Below, one piece after another: positions 47,610-56,050 of a DNA stretch of 64,000 bases (position 1 is the stretch's first letter; every line of letters begins with the position of its first letter). The stretch is from Candidatus Raymondbacteria bacterium RIFOXYA2_FULL_49_16 (GTDB taxonomy: Bacteria > Fibrobacterota > OXYB2-FULL-49-7 > XYB2-FULL-49-35), in the NCBI GenBank assembly GCA_001789205.1, contig MFYT01000007.1, positions 34,218-98,217 of the forward strand, read 5' to 3'. The notes under the pieces were generated by a model. That model did no database searches. It was not told where the DNA came from and was given only the letters and a program-made list of their open reading frames with translations. Position numbers and translations under genes: made by a program.

Positions 47610-50147
47610 TTATTTAATCAACATCATCCTGCGGATACCAGTATAGGTTTCTGCATGCATATGGCAATAATAGATCCCGCTGGACAGGCGTGAGTTCTGT
47701 AGTGTCAGTGAATGGCGCCCCTTTGGCAAATTCTGATCAAGAACCTGTAAAACCATTTTTCCATCAATCGAAAAGACCCGCAGCGTGACATGGCTGGCAG
47801 TTGCCACATAGAGACCGATCATAGTACTCGCGTTGAAAGGGTTGGGGCGGTTTTGTTCCAGTATGGTGGTCCTGGTATCCCGTGGTCCGTTGTTCTCAAC
47901 ACCGATACTGTCGATGATGAAATTAACCCTAATGGTTGTGTCTGCGCTGGAGGTCAGATAAAAGGAGTTGGCAGAGACGTCCAAGCCTCCCCAGTCTTTA
48001 AAAGCGTAACCTGGTTTTGCGATTGCGACCAGCGGCAGCGGGTTTCCATTGAAATACCCGCCTGACCAGAGACTATCCGCAACAGGAACCGTGTTTACCA
48101 TGACGCTGCCTTTTTCAGGATCAGGATTGCGTATGGTCAGAACATATGTGCCGCTGAGGTTGAATTTCTGAAGCACATGGTCCCGAACGACCGGACGCCG
48201 GTTGTTGGCGAAGTAATACAGGACCTGCGTGTAATTTTCCCAATCCGGAATTCCGCCCAGGTATGCTGAACCGAATGGATCGTAGGTGCCGGCCCATTTT
48301 TCAATATGCCGGGGAATTTCCTGATCTATGAGGGCCTTGATGGAATCGATTCTCTGGCAGACATGCGCGGGGTCAAAGGTCGTGTTCATGCGGTCGGCGA
48401 ATGTGTTGATGAACCTGACTTTGAACGAGTCGCATGCGAGAAGGTTTCTGAGCAACTCGGTTGAAATGGGTTTGTTCGGATAGCTGGGTCCATTGGGGTC
48501 GGTTGCTGCGTCCAGGGAGTTTCTGGTGTAGGTCGCCGCAGTCATTGAACCCCATTGCCTTTGGCCCCATGCGCAGTCAGTATCGAAGAGGAGCCATCGC
48601 CACTTGCCTCCCGGCGTTTTCGCCTTCCACCGGCGGTAGTTGGGGCCGGGCCAGTCTGTATTGTCAATATAGATTTCAGTCACGTAATAATTTATGCAAT
48701 TTTGGATGTCCATTTTAGAACGCAGCTCTTCGTAGGTTGCGGAATCGTTCAGGTCCTGGGTCTTTACGAAATCTTGGAACAGGGTCCAGTCAACCGAGTC
48801 TCCCTCAGTCACCTGCATGCCGCCGGGGTGCCGGGACATGAGATCCACGCTATCGGGATTGACCCCATGGTGCGCCTCGAAATAATACCGGTCGTATTTC
48901 TCCCGTATATTATGGATGCCCCAGTACTTGCCGTTTAAAAAGAGCAGCGATGGCCGGTAGGCCTGGATGTCCATGTCAAGGTCCTCGGCGAGGCTGGTGA
49001 TCATTGCGTCGCGGAACATGGTCTGCTCCCAGTCGTTTCCTGAATTCCGGAAGAGCACCCGTGTATAGCTTATATACGGCAGGTTGGGAAAGATCCGGTA
49101 CGCGATTTGGTCGTAATCGTAATCACCGCGTGCATAGATGGCAAGTGTTTTCTCCGGTGATTCTCGTGTGTTGCCCCCGTAAATTTTCACTCCAGCTTCC
49201 ATGTTCAGGACTTGTTGCTTGTCTGTTTCAAAAAACTCAAGGTGAACAGGACGTTCCCAATCTTCATGGAAATTCGCGCCAACCCAAGGATAGAAAGGCG
49301 AATAGTCTGTCCCAAAGGTATAGATGCCCATACTGTCGTCAAAGAAGTTGACTGGATCGGTAACCAGCGAAATGACCGGCAGGCTCGAAGAGTCGTTTAT
49401 AAAATAGGTTTTGGAAATAACCGGACTTGGCGCCATGTTCGCTTCAATGGTCCGGGCCCTGATAACCGTGGTATGTGAAATTGATACTGGCGTAGTGTAC
49501 GGGGTTGCCTGGGCGTTTGGTTCGCTGCCATCGAGAGAATAATAGACGGTCCCGGTTGTTCCTTGGCGGGCAAGGGTCACCAGTATCTGGTCAGCGTAGA
49601 ACCCGCTTTCCATGGAAAAGACGGGAGAGAGGGAGATCCCACTCCCGGGCGCAGTGCTGTTTGCGGCAATGGGCGTTGGACGATCAAAAAAATAGTGCGA
49701 GGTGTCGCCATCAGGATACCTGCCATAGCTGATGTCTCTGTAGAGCGCGGGTACATTGCACATGTCGACAAGCACGCCAGCGCTGTTGTGCAGAAATATG
49801 GCCTCACCGTTGGCGCTTATCTTAAAATTTGTATGCATGGGGTCTGTGTCTTTCCTGTCCTCTTCAGACGCGAATACGGCCATGTAGGCGTGGGGTTGCA
49901 GTGTTGTGGCGGGAAAGACCCATTTGAAGGGTTGGCTGTAATTGTCCGAGATGCCAAAACCGGAGAGGTCTACCGTTGAGTCACCGGTATTATACAGTTC
50001 AATCCAGTCTTCGTATTTCCCTTCCGCCGTGGAAAGGGTGAAGACATTGGATGACATCACTTCATTGATAACGATTGATTGGCCTGGCGCATATGCCGCC
50101 GGACCCATGATGGCAGCGGCGCACAATGCCAGGGTGTGGAGACGCAC
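47610..50147 (-). CDS. Secreted CotH-family protein with lamin-tail, chitobiase-like and T9SS-type C-terminal domains
   Basis: 845 residues. Signal peptide about 1-23; lamin-tail domain about 24-150 (INEVMSSN, DWIELYNTGDSTVDLSGFGI); chitobiase C-terminal-like domain about 175-255 (YYSLDGSEP); CotH domain about 260-590 with GVKIYGGNTR, LNGKYWGIHNIREKYD and KWRWLLFDTDCAWG; an InlB-type repeat about 690-770; and an 80-residue end domain with NRPNPFNAST and a GIYYCHM strand, as in T9SS/FlgD sorting domains. CotH proteins include atypical kinases. The GTG start immediately follows the stop of the upstream UroD-like gene with no Shine-Dalgarno, so translation is probably coupled. Confidence 0.85.
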   Translation of the reverse strand: MRLHTLALCAAAIMGPAAYAPGQSIVINEVMSSNVFTLSTAEGKYEDWIELYNTGDSTVDLSGFGISDNYSQPFKWVFPATTLQPHAYMAVFASEEDRKDTDPMHTNFKISANGEAIFLHNSAGVLVDMCNVPALYRDISYGRYPDGDTSHYFFDRPTPIAANSTAPGSGISLSPVFSMESGFYADQILVTLARQGTTGTVYYSLDGSEPNAQATPYTTPVSISHTTVIRARTIEANMAPSPVISKTYFINDSSSLPVISLVTDPVNFFDDSMGIYTFGTDYSPFYPWVGANFHEDWERPVHLEFFETDKQQVLNMEAGVKIYGGNTRESPEKTLAIYARGDYDYDQIAYRIFPNLPYISYTRVLFRNSGNDWEQTMFRDAMITSLAEDLDMDIQAYRPSLLFLNGKYWGIHNIREKYDRYYFEAHHGVNPDSVDLMSRHPGGMQVTEGDSVDWTLFQDFVKTQDLNDSATYEELRSKMDIQNCINYYVTEIYIDNTDWPGPNYRRWKAKTPGGKWRWLLFDTDCAWGQRQWGSMTAATYTRNSLDAATDPNGPSYPNKPISTELLRNLLACDSFKVRFINTFADRMNTTFDPAHVCQRIDSIKALIDQEIPRHIEKWAGTYDPFGSAYLGGIPDWENYTQVLYYFANNRRPVVRDHVLQKFNLSGTYVLTIRNPDPEKGSVMVNTVPVADSLWSGGYFNGNPLPLVAIAKPGYAFKDWGGLDVSANSFYLTSSADTTIRVNFIIDSIGVENNGPRDTRTTILEQNRPNPFNASTMIGLYVATASHVTLRVFSIDGKMVLQVLDQNLPKGRHSLTLQNSRLSSGIYYCHMHAETYTGIRRMMLIK

Positions 50148-51248
50148 TTAGTACCGTCCGAATTCGAGCGCAGCCTCGTACATGGCCACGATGTTTTCGG
50201 GAGGAACGTCGTCCTGGATGTTATGGGAGGGTGCGAGTATGTATCCGCCGCCGGGCGCCATGATATCGAGTATGCGTTTCACCTCATCCCGGACTTCCTG
50301 GGGCTTTTTATAGGGGAGTACTTTTTGAACGTCAATACCGCCGTGGAAAGTGATCTGTTTGCCGAATTCCTTTTTTAGCCTGGCAGGGTCCATGTCAGCG
50401 GCTGAGATTTGGACCGGGTTGAGTACCTGCACGCCAGCTTCCATGAGACCTGGAATGAGTTGATAGACCGAACCGCAGCAGTGGTGAAAGATGGCGGCTT
50501 GAGTCCGCTTTTTTACCGCGTCCATGTAGCGTTTCTGATAGGGAACGATGAGTTCCCTGTACATTTCAAGAGAGAAAAAGGGGCCGGTTTGCATGGCAAG
50601 GTCGTCGCCAAATTGCGTCATGTCGACAAGGCTGCCGCATGCACTGTAGTAGTTGAGCGCGAATTTTTCCTGCAGCTGGGTTATTTTTTCGAACAGGGCA
50701 TGGACAAAATCCAGGTCAGCGACAATATCCATGAGCATGCGCTCAAATCCGCAGAGCCAGCATGATAGTTCAAACACGCCGTCAATATCGGGCTGCGCGA
50801 CAACGGCAAAACCTTTTTCGCGTAATACTTGGGCGGCATCGTACGTATGCTCGTACCTGCCCGTACCCGAATCATCGGGCCAGGGATATGAAGCAAGGTC
50901 TGCTATTGACGCATTTTTGAGGACAAAGTCAACGATCTGATTGTCGCCGCTGGAATATATACGGGTTATGCCCCATTCGTCGGTTGTGGAGCCATCGGGA
51001 TTACCTCGCGTTTGGGCATGGGCGGGCTTTTTAGCGTCAACGCGTCTGAAATCAATGTCAAAATGCTCCAGGATTTTTTCAGACGGAGTGTAACTGTCGT
51101 CGCCTGCTTTGAAGGGGACGCCCATGTACGCGCAGAGGCGTTTATAGGCAGCTGGTTTTATGCCACAAAGCCATCCGCCGAAATCAACAGGGACTCTGTC
51201 CGCTTCCTGGTGGGCGAAGCATTTCAGAACGCGTTCGCGATGAGTCAT
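50148..51248 (-). CDS. UroD-superfamily methyltransferase, paralogue A
   Basis: 366 residues. Starts THRERVLKCFAHQEADRVPV, the form of MtaA/MtgB-like methyltransferases; the HemE substrate motif (RQAGR) is absent. A His256-x-Cys258 pair (FHHCCG) sits at the zinc position of MtaA/MtbA, but the third ligand position carries His342 (APSHN) instead of Cys. Family members move methyl groups between a corrinoid protein and a thiol or substrate. It starts three bases after the corrinoid-protein gene, strong evidence that the two work together; the substrate is unknown. Confidence 0.85.
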   Translation of the reverse strand: MTHRERVLKCFAHQEADRVPVDFGGWLCGIKPAAYKRLCAYMGVPFKAGDDSYTPSEKILEHFDIDFRRVDAKKPAHAQTRGNPDGSTTDEWGITRIYSSGDNQIVDFVLKNASIADLASYPWPDDSGTGRYEHTYDAAQVLREKGFAVVAQPDIDGVFELSCWLCGFERMLMDIVADLDFVHALFEKITQLQEKFALNYYSACGSLVDMTQFGDDLAMQTGPFFSLEMYRELIVPYQKRYMDAVKKRTQAAIFHHCCGSVYQLIPGLMEAGVQVLNPVQISAADMDPARLKKEFGKQITFHGGIDVQKVLPYKKPQEVRDEVKRILDIMAPGGGYILAPSHNIQDDVPPENIVAMYEAALEFGRY

Positions 51249-51251
51249 GAC

Positions 51252-51890
51252 TTAGGCTGCAAGCAATGACCTGCAGAGTTCAGCAGCACGGCTTGCGTCG
51301 GGTGCATATCCCGAGGCGCCGATTTCATCCGCGTATTTCTGGGTTACCGGAGCGCCGCCAATGACCGTTTTCACGGTACCTGAAAGGCCAGCCGCTTTGA
51401 CTGCGTCGACAGTGGCTTTGATCATGGGCATGGTGGTGGTGAGAAGCGCGGAAAGGCCTATGAGCTTGACGTTAGGATTTGCCTTGAGGAATTCCACGAA
51501 TTTTTCCGGTGACACGTCGATGCCCAGGTCGTGCACTTCGATGCCGCTTCCCTCGACCATGATTTTTACCAGGTTTTTTCCGATGTCGTGCAGGTCGCCT
51601 TTGACTGTTCCAATCACCATTGAACCCCTGGACGAGGACGTACCGGCAATCAGGTGGGGCTTTAAAAGCGTGACCCCTGCATTAAAGGCGCGGGCGCCAA
51701 CGAGCACATGGGGAACGAATATCTGGTTATTCTTGAATTTTTCACCGATAATGGACATGGCCGCGAGGAGACCTTGATCAAGGATCTCGTTGGCCTTGAC
51801 GCCTTTGGCCATATGGTCGTTTACAATTCTTTTTACATCTTCCGCTTTGCCTTTTTGGACCATGTCAATGAGTTCATTGTATTCAGCCAT
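51252..51890 (-). CDS. Corrinoid (B12-binding) methyl-carrier protein, MtaC/MtbC-like
   Basis: 212 residues from ATG 51890, behind AAGGAGG; a longer frame to 51965 crosses the promoter and was rejected. N-terminal helical cap (about 1-85), then the cobalamin fold: GTVKGDLHDIGKNLV with the Asp99-x-His101-x-x-Gly104 His-on motif, the GLSALLTTTM loop (145-154) and VIGGAPV (177-182). It would carry a methyl group on cobalt between two methyltransferases. First gene of a unit with UroD paralogue A and the CotH gene. Confidence 0.93.
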   Translation of the reverse strand: MAEYNELIDMVQKGKAEDVKRIVNDHMAKGVKANEILDQGLLAAMSIIGEKFKNNQIFVPHVLVGARAFNAGVTLLKPHLIAGTSSSRGSMVIGTVKGDLHDIGKNLVKIMVEGSGIEVHDLGIDVSPEKFVEFLKANPNVKLIGLSALLTTTMPMIKATVDAVKAAGLSGTVKTVIGGAPVTQKYADEIGASGYAPDASRAAELCRSLLAA

Positions 51891-51936
51891 AAAGACCTCC
51901 TTAAAAAGTGTTTTTATCTCCTGAATTTCATACAAA

Positions 51937-51965
51937 TATATATAATTGCAGACAACAAATCCCAA
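51937..51965 (-). promoter_or_regulatory. Candidate promoter for the corrinoid-protein operon
   Basis: On the minus strand TTGGGA (plus 51960-51965) and TATATA (51937-51942) with a 17-base spacer, about 40 bases before the corrinoid gene's ribosome-binding site and start. It lies in the 125-base divergent gap shared with the UroD-thioredoxin gene. Confidence 0.5.
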
Positions 51966-52015
51966 TATCTATGTTATTAATGTAATGTAGATACAGATTC
52001 TAAAAGGAGCGCCAA

Positions 52016-53635
52016 ATGACAGGCAGGGAAAGAGTCCGTAATGCGTTGCAACTCAAAGAGGTAGATCGGGTGCCGTGGGTCCCTTTTGTCGGTTGCCATG
52101 GCGGGTATCTGATCAATGTGCCAGCAGAAGAATACCTGAAATCAGAGAACCATATTCTTGCGGGAATAGATGAGGCAGTAAAACGATATGCGCCCGACGG
52201 TCTGCCGGTCATGTTCGATTTGCAGGTAGAGGCTGAAGTGCTCGGGTGCAACCTGGTTTGGGCAAAGGAGAATCCACCAGCGGTCTCGACTCATCCGCTT
52301 GCAGAGGGGCACTCACTCACTGATCTGTGTATTCCCGGACCTGATGAAGGCCGGATAAGGACCGCGCTTGCCGCTGTCCGAAGAGCCCGTGAAAAATATC
52401 CTGATTTGGCCCTCTATGGGCTTGTTACCGGACCTTTCACTCTGGCCATGCATCTTGCAGGAACCGATATATTCATGAAGATGTTCGATGATCGGGACTC
52501 TGTCCGCACATTGCTCGCGTTCTGCCGGGACGTGTCGTGCGCAATGGCTGGATATTATATCCAGGCAGGATGCGATGTGGTCGGCGTTGTGGATCCCATG
52601 ACCAGTCAGATCGGACCCGACGAATTCAGGCAGTTTGTCACACAGCCGGCAACAGCAGTCTTTGATCATATCAGGAACCAGAGTGCGTTTGGCTCCTTTT
52701 TTGTATGCGGTCATGCGGAACAGAATATTGAGGCAATGTGCGAATGCAGACCCGACAATATTTCCATTGATGAAAACATCCCCCTGGACTATGTCCGCGA
52801 CATATGCCTGGCCCGCAACATCAGCTTTGGCGGAAATCTCCAGCTCACGGTGGTACTCCTTCTGGGGTCCGCTGAAGACGCAATGCGCAATGCCATTGGA
52901 TGCCTTGAGACCGGCGGGACAAAGGGTTTTATATTGGCGCCGGGTTGCGACCTTCCTTTTGCCACGCCCCCCGCCAATCTTGAGGCAGTGACCAGAATAG
53001 TGCAGGACCCCTATCAGCGCGAGGTTGTCAATGCCATGGCGCATAAACAGACCGCGGAGAAAATTCTGGACATGAGCCAATACGGGCAGGCGGACAAGGT
53101 GGTAGTGGATATTATTACGCTCGATTCCGAGTCATGCGCCCCATGCCAGTATATGGTTGAAGCGGTGAGGAGCGTGACTCCGGAATTCGAAGGTATTGTT
53201 GAGTGGCGCGAACACAAGATCAAGCAGAAGGAATCCATTGTGTTTATGACAGCCCTCATGGTGCGCAATATTCCGACAATCTGTATCGACGGGCAGATAA
53301 CCTTTGTATCGCGCATTCCTCCGCGGGAAGAGCTGGTTGCCGCGATCCAACGGCGGATCAATGAGAAGCTGAAGAAAAAAATCCAGGCAAAACAATCGGT
53401 CATGTATGTGCTGGGCACAGGCTGTGAGGCGTGTGAAACTGTCAAGAAGCATGCGGTACAGGCAATCAAGGAATTGGGCGCCAATATTGTCATTAAAGTA
53501 ATCAAGGACGAGGATGAAATCCGTTCTTTCGGGGTGTCCAAGACCCCCGGCGTGGTCATTGAGCGCAGGCAGATCAAGTCAGCGGGCGCCATTCCCTCGG
53601 TCGAGGTGATAAAAGAATGGGTGAAGGAGTTGTGA
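52016..53635 (+). CDS. UroD-superfamily methyltransferase fused to two thioredoxin-like domains, paralogue B
   Basis: 539 residues. Residues 1-345 form an MtaA-like UroD barrel beginning TGRERVRNALQLKEVDRVPW; the zinc region reads Phe229-Val-Cys231 (HxC has lost its His) and Cys311 in APGCDLPF is kept. Two thioredoxin-like modules follow: one with Cys374-Ala-Pro-Cys377 and a cis-Pro at 420 (RNIPTICIDG), and a smaller one with Cys470-Glu-Ala-Cys473 and Pro511 (SKTPGVVI), resembling archaeal MTH895-type thioredoxins. The tail could reduce a thiol acceptor or the corrinoid. Strong AAAAGGAG start; overlaps the CobW-like gene by 19 bases and is divergent from the corrinoid operon. Confidence 0.88.
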   Translation: MTGRERVRNALQLKEVDRVPWVPFVGCHGGYLINVPAEEYLKSENHILAGIDEAVKRYAPDGLPVMFDLQVEAEVLGCNLVWAKENPPAVSTHPLAEGHSLTDLCIPGPDEGRIRTALAAVRRAREKYPDLALYGLVTGPFTLAMHLAGTDIFMKMFDDRDSVRTLLAFCRDVSCAMAGYYIQAGCDVVGVVDPMTSQIGPDEFRQFVTQPATAVFDHIRNQSAFGSFFVCGHAEQNIEAMCECRPDNISIDENIPLDYVRDICLARNISFGGNLQLTVVLLLGSAEDAMRNAIGCLETGGTKGFILAPGCDLPFATPPANLEAVTRIVQDPYQREVVNAMAHKQTAEKILDMSQYGQADKVVVDIITLDSESCAPCQYMVEAVRSVTPEFEGIVEWREHKIKQKESIVFMTALMVRNIPTICIDGQITFVSRIPPREELVAAIQRRINEKLKKKIQAKQSVMYVLGTGCEACETVKKHAVQAIKELGANIVIKVIKDEDEIRSFGVSKTPGVVIERRQIKSAGAIPSVEVIKEWVKEL

Positions 53636-54552
53636 GCAGGCGTCCCATCCCCGTTATCCTGATCACGGGGTTTCTTGGCGCTGGTAAGACAACGTTTCTG
53701 AATCACCTGCTCGGACTTCCTGAAATTTCCTCCCAAAAGCTTGCCCTGATCATCAATGAGTTTGGCGCTATTGGATTCGACAGCGCGCTTGTTGCCAAAG
53801 GATCCCATGCCACCTACGAACTCAACAAGGGAAGTCTTTTCTGTATCTGCATTAAAACGGATTTCATAAAGACCCTTGATGCAATAACCGCAGCTTCTGA
53901 TATCGAACTGGTTATTATCGAAGCCACAGGGGTTGCGGAGACGCGCGATATTGAAGGTTTTTTCTCCGCACATCAGACAGCGGGCCTTTTTGAGATACAT
54001 GCCAATCTCTGTCTTGTTGATGCTCTCAATTTTATCACCGTGGTCCCGTATCTCAAAGCAGTCCGCAGTCAGGTTGCCTGGGCTGACGGCATTGTTCTGA
54101 ATAAAACAAGCTTGATTTTAGCGCAAGAGACGGATAAGCTTGTATCGGTCCTGAGGTCGATAAATCCAGCAGCGCCCATTCTGAGGACCGATTTTGGCAG
54201 CATCCCCTTTGATTTTCTTGCAGGACTGAAACATGTACGTCGAGACGGACCATTGCTTGATGCGCCACCTGAGGCAGTGGTTTCCGTTTCAATTGAAAGA
54301 GATGCGGTGCTGGATCGGGAGGCGTTCATCAGGCTGACGGAACAGATTAAGGGAAATATTCTGCGGCTTAAAGGTCATACTGATTTCGGTTCTGGCCCGG
54401 TGTTCGTTGAAATAGTGGGGGGGCGCCTGCTGGAAAAAGCGGTTTCGTACCAGATAACAACCAGGACCGCTTTTACCGTGATCGCCTGGAAGATGAGGCG
54501 CGAAGAACTGACCAGATTGTTCTCGCAGGTCTTTAAAGAGCCTTTTACTTGA
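53617..54552 (+). CDS. CobW/COG0523-family GTPase
   Basis: 311 residues from ATG 53617, preceded by GAGGTGAT. G3E GTPase fold with Walker A GFLGAGKTTFLN (18-29), INEFG (46-50) and IIEATGVAE. The metal-binding loop, usually GCxCC, is shifted to GSLFCIC (72-78), retaining a Cys76-x-Cys78 pair. C-terminal CobW domain with LRLKGHTDFG. COG0523 proteins insert metals or service cofactors. Its overlap with a methyltransferase gene suggests it delivers zinc to, or reactivates, the corrinoid/methyltransferase system. Confidence 0.88.
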   Translation: MGEGVVSRRPIPVILITGFLGAGKTTFLNHLLGLPEISSQKLALIINEFGAIGFDSALVAKGSHATYELNKGSLFCICIKTDFIKTLDAITAASDIELVIIEATGVAETRDIEGFFSAHQTAGLFEIHANLCLVDALNFITVVPYLKAVRSQVAWADGIVLNKTSLILAQETDKLVSVLRSINPAAPILRTDFGSIPFDFLAGLKHVRRDGPLLDAPPEAVVSVSIERDAVLDREAFIRLTEQIKGNILRLKGHTDFGSGPVFVEIVGGRLLEKAVSYQITTRTAFTVIAWKMRREELTRLFSQVFKEPFT

Positions 54553-54583
54553 AAACCGCTTCACTAAAACCTATTTTCTTTAC

Positions 54584-54892
54584 ATGGCATTACTTTGCAA
54601 ATCACTGGTGTTGTTAGTGGCGGCGTTCTTGCTGTGCGCTCCAGTAGACAGTTTATCCGGTCTTCAGTCTTCGAATGTTCAAATTGAACAGACCGGTTCG
54701 TGCACTGACACTCCATGTTTTAGTGTCAGTGTCCGTTCGGTGCGCCAAGTCCGGCACGTGCATACGTCATCTGCCCATGTCGTGGCCTCGCATCCTTTTC
54801 TGAATCAGGCGTCCGAGGCTTTTCGCGTGGGAAGCAAGGCGCCTGTACACACACCTCCCAGTTTACTCGCCTCGGTTATTCTCAGAAACTGA
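54584..54892 (+). CDS. Small secreted protein of unknown function
   Basis: 102 residues. Hydrophobic signal segment MALLCKSLVLLVAAFLLCAP followed by a Ser/Val/His-rich region with Cys in GSCTDTPCFSV and three His in HVHTSSAHVVASH. No Shine-Dalgarno is seen. Lies 31 bases after the CobW-like gene on the same strand, so it might be a co-expressed metal-related protein. Recognisable domain absent; coding status moderately supported by the signal peptide and position. Confidence 0.5.
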   Translation: MALLCKSLVLLVAAFLLCAPVDSLSGLQSSNVQIEQTGSCTDTPCFSVSVRSVRQVRHVHTSSAHVVASHPFLNQASEAFRVGSKAPVHTPPSLLASVILRN

Positions 54893-54939
54893 TTTTTCTT
54901 TTCCCAATTTATAATCAATTTATTATAAAGGAGAGGCAT

Positions 54940-55149
54940 ATGCCAAAACTACATAGATTTATCAAAGTGAAAAAAGAGGCCCGGTTTTTTGAACCGCATG
55001 TTTCCAACGCCTTACTGCAAATGGGAGCGAATCTTGGTGATGGGAAACTTGAAGGGTTTCAGGTGGTGAATGTTAACGCGAAAAACCGCGAAAGCGTGAT
55101 AAAATATCTCGAGGAAAACGGATATTCTATTGAAGATACTGAGCAGTAG
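54940..55149 (+). CDS. Conserved-looking 69-residue cytoplasmic protein
   Basis: 69 residues behind a strong AAAGGAGAGG. MPKLHRFIKVKKEARFFEPH starts a small alpha/beta protein ending VIKYLEENGYSIEDTEQ. No signal, no Cys, family not recognised. The good ribosome-binding site and balanced composition make it a likely real gene. Confidence 0.65.
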   Translation: MPKLHRFIKVKKEARFFEPHVSNALLQMGANLGDGKLEGFQVVNVNAKNRESVIKYLEENGYSIEDTEQ

Positions 55150-55156
55150 GGGTTGA

Positions 55157-56050
55157 TCAGCAACCGAACCGTTTCAATAGTCCATTATAGGCGTCGATTC
55201 GCCGGTCACGCAGGAATGGCCAAGCGCGGCGGACCTTTTCCGTGCGATTCAGGTCCAGGGCCGTAACAACAAGATCCTCCTTGGTATCTGATGCTCTGGC
55301 AAGAATTTCTCCCTGAGGACCGGCAATAAAACTGTTTCCCCAGAACACGATACCTTTGTTTGTCTTTGTAGCATGCTCAGGACTTTTTTCAAGGCCGACT
55401 CTGTTTATAGAGACAACATGGAGGCCATTGGCAATTGCGTGGCTTTGCTGCATTGTTGTCCATGCGAGCAACTGGCGCTTCTTTTCAGCGGCCGTGTCTG
55501 ACGGCTCCCAGCCAATTGCCGTGGGGTAGATAAGCAGGTCTGCACCGTTTAAAGCCATGAGACGCGCTGCTTCAGGATACCACTGGTCCCAGCACACCAG
55601 GACACCGAGTTTGCCCACTGACGATGCAATAGGGGTGAAGCCGAGGTCACCAGGAGCAAAATAATATTTTTCGTAATACGAGGGGTCGTCGGGGAGGTGC
55701 ATTTTTCTGTATATACCTGCAATCTTACCTGTTTTTTCAATCACCACGGCCGTGTTATGATAGAGGCCTGCTGAGCGGCGTTCGAAAAGAGAGCCGACAA
55801 GCACGGTTTTTGTCTTTTTTGCAGCGGTACAGAGGAATTTCATGGTTGGCCCAGATATGGGTTCGGCAAAATCGAAGCATGCAGGGTCTTCGGTCTGGCA
55901 AAAATAGGGGGTTGCGTGCAGCTCCTGAAGACAGACCAGACGCGCTCCTTTTCTGGCAGCTTCGGCTATTTTTTGCCCTGCTTTTTCCAGATTTTGTTTT
56001 TTTGACGGACCGCAGGTCATTTGTACCAATGCAATAGTCATAGGTTTCAT
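55157..56050 (-). CDS. aguB: N-carbamoylputrescine amidase
   Basis: 297 residues from ATG 56050 (MKPMTIALVQMTCGPSKKQN); a start twelve codons upstream is possible. Nitrilase-superfamily triad: Glu43 (LQELHATPYF), Lys116 (YRKMHLPDDP) and Cys153 (LVCWDQWYPE). The IGWEPSD and AWTTMQQSHAIANG segments are typical of AguB. Hydrolyses N-carbamoylputrescine to putrescine, CO2 and ammonia. Overlaps aguA by four bases, so the pathway enzymes are coupled. Confidence 0.94.
   Translation of the reverse strand: MKPMTIALVQMTCGPSKKQNLEKAGQKIAEAARKGARLVCLQELHATPYFCQTEDPACFDFAEPISGPTMKFLCTAAKKTKTVLVGSLFERRSAGLYHNTAVVIEKTGKIAGIYRKMHLPDDPSYYEKYYFAPGDLGFTPIASSVGKLGVLVCWDQWYPEAARLMALNGADLLIYPTAIGWEPSDTAAEKKRQLLAWTTMQQSHAIANGLHVVSINRVGLEKSPEHATKTNKGIVFWGNSFIAGPQGEILARASDTKEDLVVTALDLNRTEKVRRAWPFLRDRRIDAYNGLLKRFGC

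Noticed and set aside
51891-52015. Cobalamin riboswitch in the divergent corrinoid region
   Set aside because: The 125-base AT-rich gap is too short and has no B12-box-like sequence.
55151-55165. GGTTG-ATCAG-CAACC as a terminator between the 69-residue gene and aguB
   Set aside because: Only five base pairs and no T run on either side.
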